Source: Niastella sp. | GTDB taxonomy: Bacteria > Bacteroidota > Bacteroidia > Chitinophagales > Chitinophagaceae | Direction of reading: 5' to 3' | DNA: 6,243 nucleotides | NCBI GenBank assembly: GCA_021154515.1 | Contig: JAJKIL010000415.1 | Location: forward strand, 1 to 6,243 | Shown: one piece after another, positions 1 to 5,586 of the stretch | Numbering within the stretch: the stretch's first letter is position 1 | Layout: every line of letters begins with the position of its first letter | Position numbers and translations under genes: made by a program | Notes under the pieces: model-generated | Seen by the model: the letters and a program-made list of their open reading frames with translations, nothing else | Databases searched by the model: none | Told to the model about the DNA's origin: nothing

Positions 1-237
1 AATATGTTCTTTTTGTGGGATGTGCTCTTTAAAACGGGCATCATTACACGGCAATATCCCAAAGCATATGGGTTGAAACATTATAAACAGGAAGAATGGT
101 ATGCGCAATTTTTATGGCCCGTTTTTAAATCCAGGAAAGAAGGCAGTGAACTGGCGGCTAATGGACCAGAGGTTGGTGATACCCCCCCAGCCCTAAAAGA
201 AGAGGAAACCGCAGCAGGCTATTCGCTGCAGGCCTGA
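1..237 (+). CDS. Sterol desaturase / fatty acid hydroxylase family protein, C-terminal end only
   Basis: The frame is open from the left edge, so the gene starts outside the window; the ATG at position 4 is internal. About 78 residues are visible. They begin NMFFLWDVLFKTG, followed by ITRQYPKAYGLKHY and a Trp/Tyr-rich stretch (EEWYAQFLWPVF). This resembles the end of the membrane fatty-acid hydroxylase/sterol desaturase superfamily, where the last histidine motif is followed by an N-x-F-x-x-WDxxFGT-like segment and a Y-G-L motif. Those enzymes are integral membrane di-iron oxygenases that hydroxylate or desaturate lipids. The histidine motifs that would prove it lie outside the window. The last 35 or so residues are charged and Pro/Glu/Ala-rich, probably a disordered cytosolic tail. 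The gene converges on the DUF6250 gene. The family call is from recall of the motif; the substrate is unknown. Confidence 0.7.
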   Translation, partial: NMFFLWDVLFKTGIITRQYPKAYGLKHYKQEEWYAQFLWPVFKSRKEGSELAANGPEVGDTPPALKEEETAAGYSLQA

Positions 238-251
238 TGAAAGTGCTTTTT

Positions 252-328
252 GTTCTTAGTTCATAAGTTATTATGTTCATGAGTTATTTTATAACTTAAG
301 AACCCACGAACTTAATAACTTATGAACT
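252..328. terminator. Long imperfect hairpin of 8-bp units between convergent genes
   Basis: Positions 258-273 are perfectly complementary to 313-328 (16 bp). Pairing continues inward to 285/301 with three mismatches (274/312, 279/307, 282/304), giving 28-position arms and a 15-nt loop. The left arm reads as 8-bp units beginning at 259 (GTTCATAA, GTTATTAT, GTTCATGA, GTTATTTT), preceded by a 7-bp unit at 252. The right arm on the - strand reads the same way from 327 (GTTCATAA, GTTATTAA, GTTCGTGG, GTTCTTAA). It lies 20 bp after one stop codon and 9 bp from the other, so a bidirectional transcription end or mRNA 3' stabiliser is plausible. The stem is AT-rich and there is no proper U-run, so terminator activity is an inference. 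Confidence 0.5.
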
Positions 329-337
329 TACCTCTTA

Positions 338-1066
338 TTACTTCAATTGATATACTTTAAACTGACTCACTTCCTGATGTGACTTCGTGCTACGGAAACC
401 AAAATAACCTTCCTTTAATGGCGATGGGTCATTATACGAGAAATAACACTGGCCATCCACCCAATACGAAGTGACCCCGTCTTTCACAACGATCGCAATG
501 TGATATACTTTATTGGGCTGTAGCAAATTGGCTGCATCTAAAAATTCCTGCAATAACTTTCTCTCTCCATTGCCTTCATATTTTCTGAACCGGGTTGTAC
601 GATTGGTATTACCACCCATGCCTACATAATACAATTGCAACGAGTCATACGACTCCAGCACACCTTTGCGCGTAAACAGGTTCTTATTATGTGGATCTGT
701 GGCCATCCAGAAATTGTTAAGGTCCGACAGGCGATCGTTCACGCCGCCCGCTACCACTACTTTCCGGTCGTATTCAATTCGAATATTGTTTTTAAATAAC
801 CGGTTCAACCAAACTGTTACGCCGCCTTTGGTATCTAACACCAACTTATCTTTCTGAGCATATACTGATGTGCTTTCCTCAGGCGCTGTTTCAACGATCC
901 ATTGATGGGTGTCTAACCGTTTTGAAAAACTATCTGAGTATATCAACGTACCGCCTTCCAATGAGCTGGTAGCTGTTTGCTGTTGTGCCCTGGCCGGGAT
1001 AGGCCCCGCTGTCCATAAGATAAAAAAGACAAAAGTAATAGTGAAGGATATATGTCGTTTTTGCAT
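338..1066 (-). CDS. Secreted DUF6250-type jelly-roll protein (probable glycan-associated protein)
   Basis: The chosen start at 1066 gives 242 residues and puts a Sec signal peptide at the N-terminus: MQKR, then a hydrophobic core at about residues 7-22, then PARA|Q with likely cleavage after Ala27. The frame stays open to an ATG at 1132, but that adds 22 residues ahead of the signal and is less likely. The mature protein opens with IYSDSFSKRLDTHQWIVE, typical of concanavalin-like laminin-G/glucanase folds. It then carries DRLSDLNNFWMATDP (111-125), YDSLQLYYVGMGGN (140-153) with TTRFRKY following (157-163), a YWVDGQ strand (201-206) and EGYFGFR (219-225). I recall this set as the DUF6250 family of Bacteroidota, often found near polysaccharide-degrading enzymes and similar in theme to YesU/DUF1961. 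No catalytic residues are established, so binding and hydrolysis are both open. It likely acts in the periplasm or outside the cell. A secreted GH89 enzyme lies about 1 kb away on the opposite strand. Confidence 0.75.
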   Translation of the reverse strand: MQKRHISFTITFVFFILWTAGPIPARAQQQTATSSLEGGTLIYSDSFSKRLDTHQWIVETAPEESTSVYAQKDKLVLDTKGGVTVWLNRLFKNNIRIEYDRKVVVAGGVNDRLSDLNNFWMATDPHNKNLFTRKGVLESYDSLQLYYVGMGGNTNRTTRFRKYEGNGERKLLQEFLDAANLLQPNKVYHIAIVVKDGVTSYWVDGQCYFSYNDPSPLKEGYFGFRSTKSHQEVSQFKVYQLK

Positions 1067-1187
1067 ATTTATAAGCAAGCCTTTGATCGTTAAATGATAC
1101 AGGGAAATTAGCCAGCTGTACGGAAACTCCATCCTGCACCAACCTGAGACAGTAACTTATATTTATGAGTAATTAGTTGTTAAATAG

Positions 1188-1218
1188 TTTGGTTGCATCT
1201 ATTATCCCACTAAATTTG
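1188..1218 (+). promoter_or_regulatory. Bacteroidota-type promoter candidate (TTTG-19-TAAATTTG)
   Basis: TTTG at 1188-1191 is followed after 19 bp by TAAATTTG at 1211-1218. This matches the Bacteroides -33/-7 consensus TTTG/TAnnTTTG with accepted spacing. Transcription would start near 1225 and run into the 94-residue gene at 1438, leaving an untranslated leader of about 210 nt that contains two small hairpins. The match is read directly; its activity is inferred. In AT-rich DNA such matches also arise by chance. Confidence 0.45.
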
Positions 1219-1307
1219 TAGGGTATTAAGCATGTAACCATTGTAAGCTCTTTGTTATTATATCCCCATTGTTATACATTGGCACGCTTTTTTAATAGTA
1301 GTGGCCA

Positions 1308-1330
1308 TTAAACAAAACAGCGTTGTTTAA
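1308..1330 (+). repeat. Small perfect inverted repeat in the leader of the 94-residue gene
   Basis: TTAAACAA at 1308-1315 is the exact reverse complement of TTGTTTAA at 1323-1330, with the loop AACAGCG. No U-run follows, so it does not look like an intrinsic terminator. It could be an operator or an RNA hairpin in the leader. The stem is AT-rich and weak. Confidence 0.4.
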
Positions 1331-1437
1331 GTAAATTGGCTTAGCTTATCATGGCGATTATTAATAATATCATAATCGATCATTAACATAATAGGATCAG
1401 GCAATTCATTTATTTCAAACCATTAAATAGTCTATAT

Positions 1438-1722
1438 ATGAACACATTCACTGCCCGCGTTGAATTACATAGTGCGAACCCGACCGATTACTCAAACCTG
1501 TATACTGAAATGCAGAAAGAATCATTGGTGGCAGCGGGGGCCAAAGCTGATGCTGGTAACGTGGAATTTAAAAGCAAGGAAAAGGCATCCATAAACGAAG
1601 TAATAGATGCAGTGGTGCGCGCCGCTTCAAAAACAGGTAAGAAATTTTCTTTTACTGTAATGAAAGATAAGAACCTGGAAAAGCTGGAGAGCAGAGTACG
1701 ATATCATTTACATCATTCATAA
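1438..1722 (+). CDS. Small uncharacterised protein (94 aa), possibly ferredoxin-like, weakly GhoS/DUF2622-like
   Basis: The gene starts at an ATG preceded by AT-rich sequence without a Shine-Dalgarno motif, as is usual in this phylum. The protein has no signal peptide or membrane segment and should be cytoplasmic. Its pattern suggests beta-alpha-beta-beta-alpha-beta: a strand FTARVEL (4-10), a helix around PTDYSNLYTEMQKES (15-29), strands around 32-46, a helix SINEVIDAVVRAASKTG (51-67) and a strand KFSFTVMK (69-76). A basic, His-rich tail follows (RVRYHLHHS). The opening xFTxRVELHxAxxxDYxxLxxxM resembles what I recall of DUF2622/GhoS-like small proteins; GhoS of E. coli is a 98-residue antitoxin that cuts ghoT mRNA. 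That link is weak: no small membrane toxin gene is visible beside it. It appears to be a single-gene unit with its own promoter candidate upstream and a terminator downstream. The reading frame is solid; the function is unknown. Confidence 0.7.
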   Translation: MNTFTARVELHSANPTDYSNLYTEMQKESLVAAGAKADAGNVEFKSKEKASINEVIDAVVRAASKTGKKFSFTVMKDKNLEKLESRVRYHLHHS

Positions 1723-1752
1723 TAATTGTCGCGATATTCTTCGAAATTTAAA

Positions 1753-1792
1753 GTTGACAGGTTAACTGGTTATCAAGTTAACTTGTCAACTC
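1753..1792. repeat. Octamer array, nearly self-complementary
   Basis: Five 8-bp units follow the stop codon by 30 bp: GTTGACAG, GTTAACTG, GTTATCAA, GTTAACTT, GTCAACTC. Because GTTAAC is its own complement, the array also forms a hairpin: 1753-1766 pairs with 1777-1790 at 13 of 14 positions across a 10-nt loop. The period is the same as in the hairpin at 252-328 and the array at 4261-4306. It has no U-run of its own; the better terminator follows at 1819. Confidence 0.6.
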
Positions 1793-1818
1793 TACCAGCT
1801 TACTTCCCCCAAAAAAAG

Positions 1819-1853
1819 AACAGAGCATCGTGAGTAATGCCCTGTTTTATTTT
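1819..1853 (+). terminator. Intrinsic terminator of the 94-residue gene
   Basis: AACAGAGCAT (1819-1828) pairs with ATGCCCTGTT (1837-1846) with one A/C mismatch and the loop CGTGAGTA. The T-rich run TTATTTT (1847-1853) follows directly. A run of seven A lies just upstream at 1811-1817. This is a standard rho-independent layout on the + strand, about 100 bp after the stop at 1722, with the octamer array in between. Confidence 0.7.
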
Positions 1854-2059
1854 GTCTGTTCACAATCCCCAATAATGAGTTGATATACCTAATTTATAAA
1901 ATTCCGGCCTTTTTAACCAGGGTATAAACACGGTATTTGTAATAATCGCGGTTTACGAAAAGGGTTTCGTTACTATATGAAGGGCTTTTTGGCCGAAAGT
2001 AAATAATTGGTTTTATCTTGTTTGCGTAACCAATTGGTCTGATAACCAGTTACTAAACT
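1854..2059. other. Upstream region of the GH89 gene: hairpins and palindrome, no clear promoter
   Basis: No gene is seen. ACGAAA/TTTCGT (1955-1960 and 1965-1970) can form a small hairpin. AATTGGTT (2005-2012) is the exact reverse complement of AACCAATT (2028-2035), and the second copy sits partly inside the 10-bp palindrome ACCAATTGGT (2029-2038). TAACCA recurs 16 bp apart at 2027 and 2043. These lie 20-55 bp before the start codon, where an operator would be expected. I found only poor matches to TAnnTTTG (for example TATCTTGT at 2014), so the promoter is not placed. Confidence 0.4.
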
Positions 2060-4273
2060 ATGGTAAAACAAATACGAACACCCAGGACTGGCAATTTTAT
2101 ATTGCTGTTCCTGGTAACGATGCTGCCCGCAACGATTGCCGCCCAGTTAAGCACCAAAGCTTCCTACGATTTAATAAAACGGGTAATCCCCCGTTATGCC
2201 GCCTCGTTTATTGTTGAAGACCTGCCTGCCGAAAACGGAAAAGATGTGTTTGAAGTGGAAAACCGCGGCAAAAGCATTGTACTTCGCGGTAATAATGGCA
2301 CCTCCATCGCCTGCGCCCTGTATCATTATCTTACTGAATATTGTCATTGCCAGATCACCTGGAACGGCACCAATCTGCAACTACCTGCCTCTCTGCCCAT
2401 AGTGAAAGAAAAGGTACATAAGGCTACGCCCTATACCTATCGCTACTATTTGAATTATTGCACCTTCAATTACAGCATGAGCTGGTGGAACTGGGAGCGC
2501 TGGCAAAAAGAAATTGACTGGATGGCCCTGCATGGCATCAATATGCCGCTGGCCATTACCGGCGAAGAATATACCTGGTACGAAGTGTATAAAGAAATGG
2601 GCTTTACCGATGAGGAGTTGAAAAACTTCTTTTGCGGCCCGGCCTATTTTGGCTGGTTCTGGATGGGCAACCTCGATGCCTGGGGCGGTCCGTTGCCATT
2701 AAGCTGGATGAAAAGCCATAAAACATTACAGGAAAAAATACTGCAACGCGAAAGAGAGCTGGGCATGAAACCGGTACTGCCTGCCTTTACCGGACACGTT
2801 CCGCCCGCGTTCAAAAAGAAATACCCAAACGCCAAACTAAAAGCCACCAACTGGACGAATGGTTTTGCCGATACCTACATTCTTGATTCGCAAGACCCGT
2901 TGTTTGCAGCAATCGGGAAACGCTTTCTGCAAAAGCAAACAACCCTGTTTGGAACCGATCACCTGTACTCAGCAGATACTTTCAATGAAAACGAACCACC
3001 TTCTGATGATTCGGCGTTTCTTTCCGCATTGAGCGCCCGCATTTATGAAGGCATGAAGCAGGCCGATACTGCAGCCACCTGGGTGATGCAGGGCTGGTTG
3101 TTCTATAGTGACCGTAAATTCTGGAAAGCGCCGCAGATTGAAGCGCTGTTGAAAGCAGTTCCGGATAATAAAATGATCCTACTGGATCTGGCTGCAGAGA
3201 TTGAACCGGTTTGGAAACGCACCGATGCCTTTTATGGCAAACCCTGGATCTGGAATATGCTGCACAATTTTGGCGGTAATGTAAACCTGTTTGGCCGCAT
3301 GGATGGTGTAGCTTCGGGACCGGCACAAGCCCTGAACGACAAGGCCTCGGGCAAACTGTGGGGCATTGGGTTAACCATGGAAGCCATTGAACAAAACCCG
3401 GTGATGTATGAACTGATGACCCAACATACCTGGCAAACCACCCCTGTTGACCTGGATGCCTGGATCCCCCAATACGTGCTGAACCGCTACCGCACCAATA
3501 ACAACAACCTGGTGAACGCCTGGCAAATACTAAGGAAAACGGTATATAATGGCGCTGTAATTCGCGATGGCGCCGAATCGATCATTACCGGCCGGCCTAC
3601 ATTTGATTCCACTACTGTTTGGACACGCACCAAACTCAACTATGAACCAAATGACCTGTTGCCTGCCTGGGACCTGTTTATCCAGGCTGCCGCCAAAGGC
3701 GTCAATTCCGACGGTTTTCAATATGACCTGGTGGATGTTACCCGGCAGGTACTCGCCAACTATGCCGCCCCGTTACAAAAAAAATGGGTGGCTGCATTCA
3801 AAGAGAAAGACAGCACGGCTTTCAACAAATACAGTAAAGATTTTTTGCAACTCATCAGCGATATGGATCTGCTGCTGGCCACCCGTAAAGATTTTATGCT
3901 GGGCCCCTGGTTATCTACTGCGCGCAGCAATGGCGCCACGCCTGCTGAAAAAGCCCTGTACGAACAGAACGCCCGCGATTTAATCACCCTTTGGGGCGAT
4001 GCCAATAGTCCGTTGCATGAATACTCAAACCGGCAATGGAGCGGGTTGCTGAATGATTTTTACAAACCCCGCTGGCAGCAATTCTTTACGGTATTGCAAC
4101 GATCCTTACGTACCGGTTCAACACCCGACCTGAAACAATTTGAGGAAAATATTCGCAACTGGGAATGGAAATGGGTAAATAGCCAGTCTTTATTTCCTGT
4201 AGCACCTGTTGGTAATAGTGTTCAGGTATGCCAAATGCTTTATAAGAAGTATAGGGGGAAGTTGACCAGTTGA
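2060..4273 (+). CDS. Secreted alpha-N-acetylglucosaminidase, family GH89 (NAGLU-like)
   Basis: This 737-residue protein is close in length to human NAGLU (743). It removes terminal alpha-linked N-acetylglucosamine from glycans such as heparan-type or mucin-type chains; the natural substrate here is unknown. Residues 1-28 form a signal peptide (basic start, core ILLFLVTML, likely cut after TIAA). A small N-terminal alpha/beta domain follows to about residue 115. The catalytic barrel starts near 125, with SWWNWERWQKEIDWMALHGI (141-160) and MGNLDAWGGPLP (202-213). PVLPAFTGHVP (238-248) and GTDHLYSADTFNENEPP (298-314) come next, then MLHNFGGN (400-407). Glu310 in DTFNE and Glu441 in LTMEAIEQN line up with the two catalytic glutamates of human NAGLU (Glu316 and Glu446), so the enzyme should be active. 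A helical C-terminal domain (about 480-737) completes the family layout. The start is the first ATG and fits the signal peptide. The stop codon at 4271 lies inside an octamer repeat array. No SusC/SusD partner is visible. Confidence 0.95.
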   Translation: MVKQIRTPRTGNFILLFLVTMLPATIAAQLSTKASYDLIKRVIPRYAASFIVEDLPAENGKDVFEVENRGKSIVLRGNNGTSIACALYHYLTEYCHCQITWNGTNLQLPASLPIVKEKVHKATPYTYRYYLNYCTFNYSMSWWNWERWQKEIDWMALHGINMPLAITGEEYTWYEVYKEMGFTDEELKNFFCGPAYFGWFWMGNLDAWGGPLPLSWMKSHKTLQEKILQRERELGMKPVLPAFTGHVPPAFKKKYPNAKLKATNWTNGFADTYILDSQDPLFAAIGKRFLQKQTTLFGTDHLYSADTFNENEPPSDDSAFLSALSARIYEGMKQADTAATWVMQGWLFYSDRKFWKAPQIEALLKAVPDNKMILLDLAAEIEPVWKRTDAFYGKPWIWNMLHNFGGNVNLFGRMDGVASGPAQALNDKASGKLWGIGLTMEAIEQNPVMYELMTQHTWQTTPVDLDAWIPQYVLNRYRTNNNNLVNAWQILRKTVYNGAVIRDGAESIITGRPTFDSTTVWTRTKLNYEPNDLLPAWDLFIQAAAKGVNSDGFQYDLVDVTRQVLANYAAPLQKKWVAAFKEKDSTAFNKYSKDFLQLISDMDLLLATRKDFMLGPWLSTARSNGATPAEKALYEQNARDLITLWGDANSPLHEYSNRQWSGLLNDFYKPRWQQFFTVLQRSLRTGSTPDLKQFEENIRNWEWKWVNSQSLFPVAPVGNSVQVCQMLYKKYRGKLTS

Positions 4274-4306
4274 CCTGTTGACGAGTTGACACGTTGACAA
4301 GTTAAC
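4261..4306 (+). repeat. Direct octamer array (GTTGACnn x5 + GTTAAC) overlapping the GH89 stop codon
   Basis: GTTGAC occurs at exactly 8-bp spacing at 4261, 4269, 4277, 4285 and 4293, and GTTAAC at 4301. The two spacer bases vary (CA, CT, GA, AC, AA). The array begins within the last codons of the GH89 gene and provides its TGA stop at 4271-4273, so the last residues (LTS) are repeat-encoded. Positions 4293-4308 match the - strand of the array at 1775-1790 at 15 of 16 bases. Confidence 0.8.
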
Positions 4307-4340
4307 TAGGGAAAAGGAGGTTTGTTGAATAATGTGGAAA

Positions 4341-4376
4341 GTTGATAGAGTTGAAAAGGTTGATAGAGTTGATAAA
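4341..4376 (+). repeat. Direct 9-bp array (GTTGATAGA-like, 4 copies)
   Basis: GTTGA recurs at exact 9-bp spacing at 4341, 4350, 4359 and 4368: GTTGATAGA, GTTGAAAAG, GTTGATAGA, GTTGATAAA. It can equally be read as an 18-bp unit present twice with 16 of 18 matches. The first five bases are shared with the neighbouring octamer array, but the spacing differs. Confidence 0.7.
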
Positions 4377-4421
4377 GGAACCGGGAGACAAGAATGAGGC
4401 TTTCAACTTGGAAGTTGCTTT

Positions 4422-4448
4422 GCCGCGTCGCGGCCTTTGCCTTTTGCC
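4422..4448 (+). terminator. Possible weak terminator downstream of the GH89 gene
   Basis: GCCGC and GCGGC (4422-4426 and 4430-4434) form a GC-rich 5-bp stem with a 3-nt loop, followed by CTTTGCCTTTTGCC. The T-content is interrupted, so this is a poor intrinsic terminator. A second small inverted repeat, CAACTT/AAGTTG (4404-4409 and 4412-4417), lies just before it. It is the only terminator-like structure found between the GH89 gene and the convergent PAP2 gene. Confidence 0.3.
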
Positions 4449-4462
4449 CTCTGCCCTTTGCC
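4435..4462. repeat. Direct 7-bp array (CTTTGCC, 4 copies) abutting the PAP2 stop codon
   Basis: CTTTGCC, TTTTGCC, CTCTGCC, CTTTGCC run without gap from 4435 to 4462. The stop codon of the - strand PAP2 gene occupies 4463-4465, so the array ends exactly at the gene boundary. Heptamer tandem repeats of this general kind occur between genes in several bacterial phyla; their role is not established. Confidence 0.7.
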
Positions 4463-5470
4463 TTACTTAAACGAATAAACAACCCCGGGTAACCATTTGC
4501 CAAATTGATAGCTGGGGGCAAATGATAATGTATTTTTCTTTTTAGCCGCAGCCTGTTCCGATTTCAGTTTTGCATACCGGTGATAATTATTCACTACCTG
4601 CCGGCCTATGAGGTGACCGATTATCCCTCCTATAAGCACATCAGAGGCCCAGTGTTTGTTTTCCGTAATACGGCTTAAACCAATAACAGTCGCGGCACCG
4701 TAAGAAAGAATTTTAATCGCAGGCCGGTCGCTGTATTCCATGGCATATACGGTAGCGGCAGCAAAAGCCAGCGTTGTATGCCCCGATGGAAATGAAGTGT
4801 AGGAGTAGTTGTCAGGTTTGTTACCGTTCGCGTCTTTTTTAAATTGATAAAACGGGCCATGCCAGAGAGATTTATTTGAATTAATTTCCGGATTATAATA
4901 ATATGGTCGTTGCCTTCCCGATAAAAACTTGAGTGCTTCAAAGATCACTGCCGATGAAATATAAGCCTGGGTGGCCAGGAAGGTGGTGGTCTTTATCTTT
5001 TCATTTTTAAAAAGAAAACCATAGGTGCCGAGGGCAGCCAGCGTATACACTTCATATGGGCCGCCAAACCGCGTGACGAATTTACTGGTGTTTACCAATG
5101 TAGGACTTTCTTTACGCCAGGTTACGGCCGTTTGGCTAATAGGTTTATCTAACAGCAATACCCCGGCGGTTATGCCCACTACAGCGGCTGTTCTATACCA
5201 GTCGCGTGGTTTTGCATGAAAATGTGAGGTAACCTGTTGTTTGATGTCATCGCCCAATAAAGTGAAGTAAACAGGAAACGTGATCTTTGTTTTCTGATTG
5301 TAGAATTCCCGCCCGATGCTGTCTTTATTGCCTCTTTTTAACTCAGGCGGCAGTTTGTTTAAACTATCCAGTTTCTTTGGTATTGTATCATTCTGCGCCA
5401 ATACTGTAAAGGGTAATAGCATCAACCAGAAAATACCATTTCGTAGCTTCTGTCCCATGTTGAAAGACAT
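4463..5470 (-). CDS. Exported PAP2-superfamily membrane phosphatase
   Basis: The 335-residue protein carries all three PAP2 acid-phosphatase motifs: KFLSGRQRP (181-189, KX6RP), PSGH (228-231) and SRITENKHWASD (266-277, SRX5HX3D). His231 and His273 are the expected catalytic histidines and Asp277 the supporting acid. These enzymes remove phosphate from lipid phosphates or diphosphates such as undecaprenyl diphosphate, phosphatidate or lipid A; the substrate cannot be told here. An N-terminal signal peptide (core IFWLMLLPFTVL, likely cut near Ala25) and hydrophobic segments near 92-108, 140-155, 162-180, 231-245, 252-266 and 276-290 place it in the envelope with the active site probably on the periplasmic side. 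A later in-frame Met at residue 5 (ATG at 5456-5458) is an equally possible start. The tail after residue 300 is basic, then ends in alternating aromatic residues. It lies 116 bp downstream of the TonB-dependent receptor gene on the same strand, possibly one transcript. Confidence 0.92.
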   Translation of the reverse strand: MSFNMGQKLRNGIFWLMLLPFTVLAQNDTIPKKLDSLNKLPPELKRGNKDSIGREFYNQKTKITFPVYFTLLGDDIKQQVTSHFHAKPRDWYRTAAVVGITAGVLLLDKPISQTAVTWRKESPTLVNTSKFVTRFGGPYEVYTLAALGTYGFLFKNEKIKTTTFLATQAYISSAVIFEALKFLSGRQRPYYYNPEINSNKSLWHGPFYQFKKDANGNKPDNYSYTSFPSGHTTLAFAAATVYAMEYSDRPAIKILSYGAATVIGLSRITENKHWASDVLIGGIIGHLIGRQVVNNYHRYAKLKSEQAAAKKKNTLSFAPSYQFGKWLPGVVYSFK

Positions 5471-5476
5471 TTTATG

Positions 5477-5525
5477 TATGTTGGACTTCGCAGTAATGCA
5501 TTAAAATATTATGCCATCCAACATA
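5477..5525 (-). repeat. Perfect 9-bp inverted repeat just upstream of PAP2
   Basis: TATGTTGGA (5477-5485) is the exact reverse complement of TCCAACATA (5517-5525), separated by 31 bp. It lies in the 116 bp gap, starting 7 bp before the PAP2 start codon. It could be an operator with two half-sites or the base of a leader hairpin. No terminator with a U-run was found between the receptor and PAP2 genes, which is compatible with readthrough. Confidence 0.35.
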
Positions 5526-5586
5526 TTAGTTACTATTCAATTAACTACTTAATTCTGAAGAGTTTTTGAAGCTTGCCAGGGGTATC

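Larger units (their letters stand above)
1067..1437. other. 371 bp gap between divergent genes: promoter candidate and small hairpins
   Basis: No convincing gene is present; the longest plausible frame here is only a few codons (for example ATG at 1351, 11 codons). The gap holds the + strand promoter candidate at 1188-1218. It also holds a perfect 8-bp inverted repeat TTAAACAA/TTGTTTAA (1308-1315 and 1323-1330, 7-nt loop) and an AT-rich inverted repeat CGATTAT/ATAATCG (1355-1361 and 1372-1378), which encloses most of the palindrome ATTATTAATAAT (1357-1368). I found no clear promoter for the - strand DUF6250 gene. Confidence 0.6.

Noticed and set aside
1067..1132. Longer start for the DUF6250 protein at 1132.
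   Set aside because: It would put 22 residues before an otherwise standard signal peptide; the ATG at 1066 gives a normal Sec signal.
1140..1437. A GhoT-like small membrane toxin gene next to the 94-residue gene.
   Set aside because: Only very short frames are present (for example 11 codons from 1351); none encodes a credible membrane segment with a start.
2171..4005. Several open frames of 60-138 codons on both strands inside the GH89 gene, the longest at 3567-3983 (+) and 2982-3326 (-).
   Set aside because: They overlap a strongly supported enzyme gene in other frames, show no recognisable motifs and have compositions expected of shadow frames.
4261..4376. CRISPR array.
   Set aside because: Units are only 8-9 bp and directly adjacent, with no unique spacers of 30 bp or so and no cas genes.
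4306..4521. A 71-codon - strand frame with LYQ-type repeats.
   Set aside because: Its repetitive sequence is a direct result of the 9-bp and 7-bp DNA arrays, and it overlaps the end of PAP2 out of frame.
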